Source: Acidobacteriota bacterium (GTDB taxonomy: Bacteria; Acidobacteriota; Vicinamibacteria; Vicinamibacterales; SCN-69-37). From it: a stretch of DNA of 6,896 nt. Positions 1-6,756 of the stretch are shown in pieces; within the stretch, counting starts at the first letter, position 1, and every line of letters starts with the position of its first letter. The DNA is taken from positions 1 through 6,896 of the forward strand of contig JAKALV010000176.1 in NCBI GenBank assembly GCA_021824055.1. The letters run 5' to 3'. Position numbers and translations under genes: made by a program. The notes below the pieces were generated by a model. The model was not told the DNA's origin and searched no databases. It saw nothing but the letters and a program-made list of their open reading frames with translations.

Positions 1-132
1 GCCGCCGTCGGCGGCGGCGCCGGCACGGCGGTGGTGCTCTCCAGCCGCGGCAAGGACGCGACCATCGGCGGTGGCTCGATCATCTGGGTGACGCTGCGCC
101 GGGCCCTCACGGTCCGCGTGCCGATCAGGTAG
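1..132 (+). CDS. C-terminal 43 residues of a glycine-rich protein (partial)
   Basis: Frame 1 is open from the left edge to a TAG at 130-132. It begins with a glycine/alanine-rich stretch (AAVGGGAGTAVVLSSRGKD), followed by a beta-prone tail ending VTLRRALTVRVPIR. A glycine-zipper-like segment followed by 'RGK(D/E)' and a short hydrophobic/basic strand ending in LTV is a pattern I associate with secreted or envelope proteins of unknown function in Acidobacteria, but the gene is too truncated to assign a family. Support for a real coding end is the strong terminator hairpin 33 nt after the stop and the absence of a competing frame. The function is unknown. Confidence 0.6.
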   Translation, partial: AAVGGGAGTAVVLSSRGKDATIGGGSIIWVTLRRALTVRVPIR

Positions 133-164
133 CAGCGCACATCGTCAGATCGCCGGATAGGAAT

Positions 165-192
165 AGGGCGGCGCGATCACTCGCGCCGCCCT
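165..192 (+). terminator. Intrinsic-type terminator of the left-edge gene
   Basis: A perfect 12-bp inverted repeat (AGGGCGGCGCGA / TCGCGCCGCCCT) closes a TCAC tetraloop, and is followed by GTGTTTTC, a short T-tract at 196-199. It lies 33 nt downstream of the TAG at 130-132. Stem strength and placement fit a rho-independent terminator. The T-run is short, so termination may be incomplete. Confidence 0.7.
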
Positions 193-204
193 GTGTTTTC
201 GTCG

Positions 205-226
205 CCGCCGGGCTTCGGCCCGGCGG
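205..226. repeat. 9-bp palindrome with TTCG loop
   Basis: CCGCCGGGC and GCCCGGCGG form a perfect 9-bp stem closed by TTCG, a very stable tetraloop in RNA. It directly follows the terminator hairpin and directly precedes another palindrome (231-252), so 165-252 is nearly all stem-loop. It could be a second terminator stem or part of a dispersed palindromic element; there is no T-tract after it. Confidence 0.6.
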
Positions 227-230
227 GTTC

Positions 231-254
231 GCGGCGGGCTGAAGCCCGCCGCCT
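231..254. repeat. REP-like palindrome with GCTGAAGC core, copy 1
   Basis: GCGGCGGGCT and AGCCCGCCGC form a perfect 10-bp stem around a 2-nt GA centre, followed by CTA. A palindrome with the same GGC..GCTGAAGC..GCC core and the same trailing CTA occurs at 6799-6822. The shared core and border suggest a dispersed intergenic repeat family rather than two unrelated terminators. The rest of the 133-365 spacer holds only the neighbouring hairpins and the hicA promoter region; I see no gene there. Confidence 0.6.
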
Positions 255-353
255 ACTTGTTACTGGCTGGTAGCGGTACTGGTCCGCCGTGTACGCGGTC
301 AGTGACTCGGCAAGACCTCTCGATCCTTCGGACCTCGAAACCTGACGTTGGGT

Positions 354-366
354 TATGATACCCGTG
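354..366 (+). promoter_or_regulatory. Predicted -10 element giving a leaderless hicA transcript
   Basis: TATGAT at 354-359 matches the -10 consensus at four of six positions, including the three most conserved ones. It ends 6 nt before the GTG at 366, so a start site about 7 nt downstream would put +1 on or next to the start codon. No Shine-Dalgarno sequence precedes the GTG, which fits a leaderless message. GGGT (350-353) and ACCC (360-363) flank the -10 symmetrically and could be a short operator. No convincing -35 is visible at 16-19 nt. Confidence 0.4.
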
Positions 367-551
367 TGACTTGGGGCGAGTTGATTCGGCGGTTGCGTGC
401 GGCGGGGTTCGTCGAACATCGCAAGGCTAAAGGCAGCCACCGACAGTTCATTCATCCAATCTCTGGGCGAATGATCACCGTCTCCGTCCACACCACGAAA
501 GAAGTCGGCAAGGGACTCGCCGCCCGCATCCTCAAAGAGGCTGGACTATGA
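366..551 (+). CDS. hicA: HicA-family mRNA interferase toxin
   Basis: HicA toxins are small double-stranded-RNA-binding-fold ribonucleases that cleave mRNA and are neutralised by HicB. From the GTG at 366 the product is 61 residues, the usual HicA size. It shows the family pattern: N-terminal helix (GELIRRLRAAGF), then the catalytic GSH motif with His25 in KGSHRQFIHP, then strands around MITVSVH, and a C-terminal helix with GLAARILKEAGL. The frame can be opened further to a TTG at 348, but the added residues are not family-like and the GTG aligns with normal HicA N-termini (VTWGELI, like MKxxELI). The stop overlaps the hicB start (ATGA, 548-551), giving toxin-first order and translational coupling. 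The catalytic motif is intact, so the toxin should be functional. Confidence 0.9.
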   Translation: MTWGELIRRLRAAGFVEHRKAKGSHRQFIHPISGRMITVSVHTTKEVGKGLAARILKEAGL

Positions 552-913
552 CGCAGCATTATTCCGTGGTCGTTGAACGTGAAGACAACGGTTCGTTCAG
601 CGCGTGGGTCGCGGGCCTGCCGGGTGTCTACGCGGCGGCGGACACCGCGGCGGTGGCGAAGCGAGCCATTCGAGCGGCGCTGACGGCGCACCTTGAGGCG
701 CTGACCGAACTCGGCCGCACGCCGGCACCCAACGCGAGTGTTCTGGTGCTCCGATATGACACCGGCGGGAAGCACAAGCGGCCACGCCTGCAGTTTGTGG
801 GGCTCGGATCGCTCCTGGGACGCCACAAGAGCCCGGCGAAGGCCGCGGCAGCGCGGCGAAACGGCGCTCGAGGCGGGCGTCCTCGGACACTCGCGGCATC
901 ACGGACTGCGTAG
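548..913 (+). CDS. hicB: HicB-family antitoxin with basic GGRP tail
   Basis: This is the partner antitoxin of the preceding hicA, which would bind and block HicA and probably repress the operon. The 121-residue product begins with the partial RNase-H-like HicB fold: YSVVVEREDNGSFSAWVAGLPG followed by the ADTAAVAKRAIRAALTAHLEAL helix, which is the usual 'dGsf.a.vp.LPG......T..eA...i..al..hl' pattern in residues 5-52. No ribbon-helix-helix or HTH DNA-binding domain is recognisable. Instead residues 95-113 form a basic segment (SPAKAAAARRNGARGGRPR) of the type seen at the ends of some antitoxins and small phage or plasmid proteins, which could contact DNA or RNA. The ATG at 548 overlaps the hicA stop. 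The TAG at 911-913 is followed by about 110 nt before the next gene, with only a weak 6-bp hairpin (991-1009). Confidence 0.85.
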   Translation: MTQHYSVVVEREDNGSFSAWVAGLPGVYAAADTAAVAKRAIRAALTAHLEALTELGRTPAPNASVLVLRYDTGGKHKRPRLQFVGLGSLLGRHKSPAKAAAARRNGARGGRPRTLAASRTA

Positions 914-1022
914 CGACCGCTTCGCACGGGGCCTCTTGTTCCCGCATGGCCGCCGTGCTTCGACTGCAGCGTTTGGGATTTGAGAAGGTTGCGGCGCTCA
1001 CTCCGCCGCGAGACTGAACATC

Positions 1023-3338
1023 ATGCTCAAGCAGGTCTGTCGTTCGTTGTGGGGCCGGCGGGCATCGACCATCGCCCGGATCACCGTCCTCGCGTCTGTC
1101 GTGGGACTGGCGTCAGCGGTGTGGTCATTCGCTGATGCGCTGCTTGTCGCGGGCCCCGTATCGGTGGCGGAGCCGGCGCGCACGTTCTATCTCTCGACCA
1201 TCAACAACTTCCCCGCCTTCAGGGCGGCAGAGGCCTCATTGTCGACGATGGACATCGCGGCCTTTACGCGGAACAACGTGGACATCGGGATGGGTGCGAG
1301 CGCGGAGTCTGTGGCAGCGGAATGCGTCACGCCCGCCTATTTTTCGGTATTCGGCGTGTCAACGCCATTCGGGCGTGCATTCCAGCGCACCGATGGCCCG
1401 GCAGATCGAGCGGCGGTTCTCTATCCAGACTTCGCGATCCACCGCTTCGGCAGTGCGGCCGCGGCCATTGGCCGGCAACTACTCGTCGATGGACACACCT
1501 ACGATGTGCTCGGCGTGGTGCCGCCCGGTTTTGCTGGCACCGGACTCTCCGCGCCGAGCCTGTGGATTCCGTTGGCGTCCGCTCCCGCAAGTTGTTCGTT
1601 TAGCGGCAAGGACTTGATGAGCTCGGACCGAGCGTCATGGCTGCGCGTGATCGGGCGGCTGAGGCCGGGCGCGGCTGCAGCCGATACCGTTGCCCAGCTC
1701 GGAGGCGAACGTGGTCGCCGAGAGCCGCTATTGACCAGCATGCTCGAGCGGCGTCAGCGGAGCCAGCCGGCCGAAGTTGCACGTTGGTTGTTGCTCGCAT
1801 CAGCGGTCCTGCTCCTTGTTGGCTGTCTCAACACGTCAAGCTTTTTGGCCGTCGACTTGCTCCGCCGCTCGCGCGACGCCGCGATCAGACGCGTCCTTGG
1901 CGCATCAACACAGCGGCTCATGCTCGAAGGCGTGATCGAAGCGGGCGTGATTGTCGCGTGCGCGGCGCCGTTGGCCATGCTCGCGGCCAAGAGCATGTCA
2001 GCGGTCATGGCGGATGTCTTTCCGCCCGGCCTGCTCGATGGCGCTCTGCAAATGCGCACCGTGTCGTCAGTGCTCGTGCTGCTGACCGTCGCCGGCGGCG
2101 CCTCAGTTGTGCTCCCCACCACGCACGCGATTCGCCGGCGGCCGCACGCGCTCCTTGGCACTCCCATGGCGGCGCCGGCGCGATTGCGCGTGCTCCGCGC
2201 GATCCTCGCCGCACAAATCGCACTGGCTGTCGCCTTTCTCGCGTCGACCACGATGTTCGCGGCGACGATCAAGAAGCTGTCCACTGGGCTGGGCTACGAC
2301 ACAAGCAATGTCGTACTCGTTTCTGCAGACCTCAGTAAGCGCGGTTGGCCGGCTGAGCGCATTTCACAGACGTTCGCCGACATTGCCGAGGCGCTGAAAC
2401 GTGTACCCGGCATCGAATATGTCGGCACGACATCAAGCCCCATTCTCGAGTCGTCGTCATCTGGCGTTATTCTCGGTGTGAAACGGAGTGGGACGTCGCG
2501 CCCACAGTCGGCGCTCTTCAGTGCGATCGACGGCGATTACTTCGACGCCATCGGAACGCGACTGATGCGAGGCTCGGCGTTCCCGCGAGACACAACGCCG
2601 GATCCTGTTGCCGTGGTGAGCGACGATCTGGCGCGCGCGTTGTCGAGCGGCGATGACGTGCTCGGTCAGTGCGTCGTCGTCGCGGAAGTGCCATGCGTGC
2701 GGGTCATTGGCGTCACTGAAGCGCGGCGCCAAGAAAGCCTCGAAAGGGGGGCCTTCGAGCTATTCGTGCCCGCAGCCCAAGTGAATTTGTACCCGGCGAC
2801 AACGACTCAAGCCGTCGTGGTGCGCCTCGCCAGCACGGCAAGCCTCGAGAACGTCGCAGCGGCCGCGCGCGGCGTCAGTCAGAACGGTCCAGCGCTACGC
2901 GTCACACGCGTTGATTCATTGGTGCGCGAGCGGACGCGGCCATGGCGCAGTGGACAAATGGTCTTCGCCGTATGCGCCACCGCGGCATCTCTGCTGATGT
3001 TATTCGGCATCAGCACGGTGTTCCTGCTCTCGACGCAGCAGCGGACGAAAGAGATTGGCATTCGCCGCGCCCTGGGCGCGCTGCCTGAACGCGCTATGTG
3101 GGAGGTGGTGCTGGCGCCGTTCGTGCGCGTCGTCGGCATCGGCATCGTCGCCGGCGCCGCGCTGTCATGGTTTACAGCACGAGCCGTCAGCGCCTCAGTC
3201 AGAGGCTTGGTTCCGCTCGAACCGATGCAGATGCTCTTCACCGCCGGCATCGTGGCCATCGCCGCAGCCGTCGGCGCGGTCGCTCCAGCGCTCAAGGCGA
3301 AGACCATCAACATCGTGAAGGAATTGCACGCTGAGTGA
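1023..3338 (+). CDS. ADOP/MacB-type FtsX-domain permease
   Basis: The 771-residue membrane protein belongs to the ABC-type FtsX/MacB permease superfamily, in the ADOP style typical of Acidobacteria. Segments in order: TM1 about 17-43; a first MacB-type periplasmic domain about 45-245, with signatures TPAYFSVFGVSTPFGRAF (103-120), GRQLLVDGHTYDVLGVVPPGF (150-170) and WIPL; TM2 about 254-277, with AIRRVLGAS after it; TM3 about 303-330; TM4 about 346-365; TM5 about 392-415; a second periplasmic domain about 430-635, with DGDYFDAIGTRLMRG; then three C-terminal TMs (about 645-670, 697-718, 735-757) including the FtsX signature EIGIRRALGA (677-686). The N-terminus lacks the usual GIGAN...RPLPY motif of ADOPs and is divergent. 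No ATPase partner is in the window. The ATG has only a weak purine-rich upstream stretch. The transported substrate or role is unknown. A small lipoprotein gene follows 17 nt downstream. Confidence 0.85.
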   Translation: MLKQVCRSLWGRRASTIARITVLASVVGLASAVWSFADALLVAGPVSVAEPARTFYLSTINNFPAFRAAEASLSTMDIAAFTRNNVDIGMGASAESVAAECVTPAYFSVFGVSTPFGRAFQRTDGPADRAAVLYPDFAIHRFGSAAAAIGRQLLVDGHTYDVLGVVPPGFAGTGLSAPSLWIPLASAPASCSFSGKDLMSSDRASWLRVIGRLRPGAAAADTVAQLGGERGRREPLLTSMLERRQRSQPAEVARWLLLASAVLLLVGCLNTSSFLAVDLLRRSRDAAIRRVLGASTQRLMLEGVIEAGVIVACAAPLAMLAAKSMSAVMADVFPPGLLDGALQMRTVSSVLVLLTVAGGASVVLPTTHAIRRRPHALLGTPMAAPARLRVLRAILAAQIALAVAFLASTTMFAATIKKLSTGLGYDTSNVVLVSADLSKRGWPAERISQTFADIAEALKRVPGIEYVGTTSSPILESSSSGVILGVKRSGTSRPQSALFSAIDGDYFDAIGTRLMRGSAFPRDTTPDPVAVVSDDLARALSSGDDVLGQCVVVAEVPCVRVIGVTEARRQESLERGAFELFVPAAQVNLYPATTTQAVVVRLASTASLENVAAAARGVSQNGPALRVTRVDSLVRERTRPWRSGQMVFAVCATAASLLMLFGISTVFLLSTQQRTKEIGIRRALGALPERAMWEVVLAPFVRVVGIGIVAGAALSWFTARAVSASVRGLVPLEPMQMLFTAGIVAIAAAVGAVAPALKAKTINIVKELHAE

Positions 3339-3343
3339 TCTCC

Positions 3344-3350
3344 GAGGGAG
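3344..3350 (+). promoter_or_regulatory. Shine-Dalgarno deciding the start of the TonB-C lipoprotein gene
   Basis: GAGGGAG ends 5 nt before the ATG at 3356. The frame is also open to a GTG at 3335 that overlaps the permease TGA (GTGA), but that codon has no comparable purine tract in front of it, and starting at 3356 places a proper signal peptide at the N-terminus. The start at 3356 is therefore preferred. Confidence 0.7.
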
Positions 3351-3355
3351 ACAGC

Positions 3356-3820
3356 ATGAGCCGTGTTCACGTGGTCGTCCTATCGCTATCGATTGCCGCC
3401 GCGGGCGCGTGCTCGCCTGGTCTGTCAGATCCGGCAGATTTCAACTACTCCGGTGGGCCCGTGCGAATCGCAGAAAAGGACCTGCGCGCAATGGCCGTGA
3501 AACATCCATCACCGGCATATCCCGCTGATGAAGTTGCGCGCGGCGTCGATGGCGTCGCGGTGGTAGAGGTACTGTGCGCGCCGGATGGCTCTGTGTCGAA
3601 CGCGACGGTTTTGGATGCGGCGTCTGAGAGCATCGGAAAGGCCGCAGCGGCGGCAGTGCGCGACTGGACGTTTGGCCAAGTGACGTTGCCGAAATCCAAC
3701 ATCCCTCGGCCGTATCGATCGAAGCTGACATTCTATTTTCGCGTAGTGAATGGCGCGGGCATCGTGCTCAGCCCTGATGATGAAAAGGCACGCATCCGCG
3801 CGCCGAGCAGCGCGAAGTAG
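3356..3820 (+). CDS. TonB C-terminal-domain putative lipoprotein
   Basis: The product is 154 residues from the ATG at 3356. It begins with a signal peptide (MSRVHVVVLSLSIAAAGAC) whose AGAC around Cys19 is an acceptable though not ideal lipobox, so lipid anchoring is likely but not certain. Residues about 50-130 match a TonB C-terminal domain: HPSPAYPADEVARGVDGVAVVEV, then the 'PDGSV..ATVL.AS' turn, then AAAAAVRDWTF and the strand RSKLTFYFRV. It lacks the N-terminal TM anchor and proline-rich spacer of a true TonB energy transducer, so a direct role in energising outer-membrane receptors is doubtful. Such stand-alone TonB_C proteins are common in Acidobacteria and of unknown function. The 17-nt gap to the permease suggests co-transcription. 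No clear terminator follows; a 5-bp stem at 3833-3850 is too weak to call. Confidence 0.8.
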   Translation: MSRVHVVVLSLSIAAAGACSPGLSDPADFNYSGGPVRIAEKDLRAMAVKHPSPAYPADEVARGVDGVAVVEVLCAPDGSVSNATVLDAASESIGKAAAAAVRDWTFGQVTLPKSNIPRPYRSKLTFYFRVVNGAGIVLSPDDEKARIRAPSSAK

Positions 3821-3857
3821 TGTGTCCATGCTCCACGCTTCGCAACGTGGTCAGTGC

Positions 3858-3987
3858 GATCGAACGCACCGAGCAGCCCGACTGGCGGATGATGCTGGAG
3901 AGAGTGCCAACCTTCGGTTCGGCGTGAGCCTTGTGACTCGAGAATGCGGCACATGTCCCGGCCCGACAGGACGCGGAGCTTACCCAA
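3858..3987 (-). pseudogene. Remnant of a second HicA-like toxin gene, internally deleted and frameshifted
   Basis: Reading the minus strand from a TTG at 3987 gives LGKLRVLSGRDMCRILESQG, which matches the N-terminus of a HicA/YcfA-type subfamily beginning like MxKLRVLSGREVCRILExxG. The frame then loses similarity. In another frame, starting at 3926, the strand reads HAEPKVGTLSSIIRQSGCS, which matches the C-terminal helix of the same subfamily (xHxELxxGTLxSIIRQSG). The middle, which should hold the catalytic GSH motif and the beta strands (about 30 codons), is missing, and the two ends are out of register. The remnant is about 130 nt where about 230 would be expected. It belongs to a different HicA subfamily from the intact hicA at 366. 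No hicB-like partner is recognisable upstream (3988-4122). The remainder of the gene-less stretch 3821-4122 holds only the hairpin and direct repeat listed separately. Confidence 0.7.
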
Positions 3988-4059
3988 TCAGAATCTAGCG
4001 CCACCGCTTCTGCGCCACGACTTGCGCGCCCTCGACGCGCCGTGGCCGCCAACCACAAC

Positions 4060-4085
4060 GGGCGGCGCAATGTTCCGCGCCGCCC
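4060..4085 (-). terminator. Candidate ahcY terminator hairpin
   Basis: GGGCGGCGC (4060-4068) and GCGCCGCCC (4077-4085) form a perfect 9-bp stem around an 8-nt loop, about 38 nt past the ahcY stop. No T-tract follows on either strand (GTTGTGGTT on the minus strand), so it may be a weak terminator or a 3'-end stabilising stem. The stem core repeats that of the terminator at 165-192. Confidence 0.45.
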
Positions 4086-4093
4086 CAAATAGC

Positions 4094-4122
4094 CAGCTAA
4101 CCAGATCGTCAGCTAACCAGAT
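4094..4122. repeat. 13-nt direct repeat abutting the ahcY stop codon
   Basis: CAGCTAACCAGAT occurs at 4094-4106 and again at 4110-4122, a period of 16 nt. The second copy ends one base before the ahcY stop codon (4123-4125). Each copy is identical over all 13 positions. It looks like a small tandem duplication in the 3' untranslated region; no function is evident. Confidence 0.75.
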
Positions 4123-5607
<1,485 letters not shown>

Positions 5608-5640
5608 CTCTTCTCTGCTCCTCTATGAAATCAAGAACAA

Positions 5641-5737
5641 TTTACCGTGAAGCACGTGAAGGACGTGAAGACGGTCTTTCGGAAAGCTCTTTGAGAAGCT
5701 GTCTTTGCTTCACGTTCTTTACGTGCTTCACGGTTAA
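5641..5737. repeat. Long inverted repeat with arms made of 9-nt units
   Basis: Left arm 5644-5670 and right arm 5708-5734 are 27-nt inverted copies with two differences. Two more base pairs follow outside after one mismatch (5641-5642 with 5736-5737). Each arm is three 9-nt units: ACCGTGAAG, CACGTGAAG, GACGTGAAG on the left and their counterparts on the right. The 37-nt centre can form a small CTTT/AAAG hairpin. In plus-strand RNA both differences become G-U pairs, whereas in minus-strand RNA they are A-C mismatches. The right arm begins at the last base of the stop codon of the regulator gene. It may act as a terminator or attenuator between the regulator and ahcY, or be a mobile palindromic element. 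The rest of the 5608-5733 spacer is only the ahcY leader. Confidence 0.85.
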
Positions 5738-6738
5738 CTCTTTCGTGCCGTGGCTGCGAAGAGCGCGGGGCCCTTCGCGGTGGTGGCCGGCGGCAGCGCG
5801 TGCACCTTCACGCGCGTGAAGCCGGCGGTGGTCAACATCTTCTTCATCTGCTCTTCGGAGAAGCCCAGCCAGACGTGGCCCATCTGCTGCCGGTACTCCT
5901 CCTTTTCGTGCGGCGCCATGTCAACGATCAGCACGCGGCCACCGGGCTTGAGAATCCGCGCGGCCTCACCGAGGGCCTGCGCGGGCGACGGCAGGTGATG
6001 CAGCACGAGCATCAGCGTGGCCGCATCGACGCTCTCGGACGACACCGGCAGCGCTTCGAGCGTGCCGTGGCGAAGCTCGATATTCATCGGCGGGGGCCCG
6101 CTTGCCCCGCGCCGCTCGCTCGCATCCGCCTCGTCACTGAAGCGACGCCGCGCGGCGTCGAGCATTTCTTCCGAGGCGTCGACGCCGATCACCCGCTTGA
6201 CGTGCGGCGCCAGCACCGCGGCCATCGCGCCGGTGCCGCAACCCAGATCGGCCACCGTCCACTCGTCATCGAGCAGGCCCGCCAGCGCGCGAAACGCGAA
6301 GTCGACGCCGAACAACTCCTCGCGCAACCGGTCCCATTGACCCGACGATGAGGCGAAGAAGTGCTCCGAAGCGGCGCGCCGTTCGGCCAGGACGCGTTCG
6401 AGACGGCGAAGATCCTGTGTGGTGGCGGACTTCCCTTCGAGCTGTGCGCGCGTGAGTGCCCACAACTGCGCGTGAGGGCCCGGGTCCCGGGTGCTCGGTC
6501 CCGGGTTCGACAGGTTCAACGAGTAGTAGCGGCTGGTGCCGTCGCGGCGGGACGTGACCCAGCCGGCATCGGCCAGCGTCTTGAGCTGGCGGCTGACCGT
6601 GGACTGCGGCAGTTGGACCACGGCGCACAACTCCGACACCGTCAGCTCGTGCCCCTCCAATAGAAGGAGCATCCGGCACCGGGTCGGGTCGGCCAGAGCC
6701 GAGAGCGAGTCGAGGAGCGGCAGGGTGGCTACAGTCAA
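5734..6738 (-). CDS. ArsR-family HTH regulator fused to a SAM-dependent methyltransferase domain
   Basis: The 334-residue fusion has an N-terminal winged HTH of ArsR type: LSALADPTRCRMLLLLEG (12-29), VSELCAVVQLPQSTVSRQLK (34-53) as the helix-turn-helix, and a wing at about 62-74 (TSRRDGTSRYYSL). The ArsR metal site ELCxCDL is not conserved (only Cys38), so metal sensing is unlikely. The C-terminal part is a class I methyltransferase fold: motif I VADLGCGTG (162-170), acidic residue Asp187 in VIGVDASEEML, LEALPVSSESVDAATLMLVLHHL, and ILKPGGRVLIVD (262-273), then HVWLGFS. Adjacent ahcY suggests it senses SAM or SAH and controls the methyl cycle, similar to SahR regulators. This is inferred; catalysis is possible but unproven. 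The TTG at 6738 is the first usable start after an in-frame TAG, and no Shine-Dalgarno precedes it. The linker at 78-87 is encoded by a heptamer repeat. The stop TAA is at 5734-5736. Confidence 0.88.
   Translation of the reverse strand: MTVATLPLLDSLSALADPTRCRMLLLLEGHELTVSELCAVVQLPQSTVSRQLKTLADAGWVTSRRDGTSRYYSLNLSNPGPSTRDPGPHAQLWALTRAQLEGKSATTQDLRRLERVLAERRAASEHFFASSSGQWDRLREELFGVDFAFRALAGLLDDEWTVADLGCGTGAMAAVLAPHVKRVIGVDASEEMLDAARRRFSDEADASERRGASGPPPMNIELRHGTLEALPVSSESVDAATLMLVLHHLPSPAQALGEAARILKPGGRVLIVDMAPHEKEEYRQQMGHVWLGFSEEQMKKMLTTAGFTRVKVHALPPATTAKGPALFAATARKS
6479..6506. repeat. Heptanucleotide tandem repeat inside the regulator gene
   Basis: Four 7-nt units lie in exact period: CCCGGGT, CCCGGGT, GCTCGGT (degenerate), CCCGGGT. 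They fall within the coding region and specify residues 78-87 (NPGPSTRDPG), the linker between the HTH wing and the downstream helices. A 7-nt unit is not a codon multiple, so successive units are read in different frames, and unit gain or loss would shift the frame. Confidence 0.75.
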
Positions 6739-6754
6739 TCCGTAAATCCGGATT
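6737..6754. promoter_or_regulatory. Putative operator: three ATCCG half-sites at the regulator start
   Basis: AATCCGGATT (6745-6754) is a perfect 10-bp palindrome. A third AATCCG half-site lies in direct orientation at 6737-6742, overlapping the TTG start codon (6736-6738). The cluster sits just downstream of the predicted -10 element, covering the likely transcription start. ArsR-family proteins bind short palindromes overlapping their own promoters, so this is a good candidate autoregulatory site. No further copy is seen in front of ahcY. Confidence 0.5.
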
Positions 6755-6756
6755 AA

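Noticed and set aside
245..345. A minus-strand frame reading YTADQYRY, similar to the AhcY C-terminal YKADHYRY
   Set aside because: The match is 6 of 8 residues only, with no similarity before it and the frame continuing past the point where AhcY ends. It is probably chance rather than an ahcY remnant.
738..983. An 81-codon frame overlapping hicB and the following spacer
   Set aside because: It overlaps a well-supported hicB in another frame, has no recognisable domain and looks like a shadow frame.
946..1017. A 23-codon frame (MAAVLRLQRLGFEKVAALT...) between hicB and the permease gene
   Set aside because: There is no ribosome binding site, no homology I recognise, and its length is expected by chance in GC-rich DNA.
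3335..3355. An upstream GTG start for the TonB_C gene overlapping the permease stop (GTGA)
   Set aside because: The ATG at 3356 has a strong GAGGGAG site at 5 nt and gives a clean signal peptide; the seven added residues are polar and would spoil it.
3833..3850. Hairpin after the TonB_C gene as a terminator
   Set aside because: The stem is only 5 bp with an 8-nt loop and no T-tract.
5608..5733. SAH or SAM riboswitch in the ahcY leader
   Set aside because: The leader is occupied by the 9-mer inverted repeat and a short AT-richer stretch with the ribosome binding site. I find no conserved core of a known SAH or SAM riboswitch.
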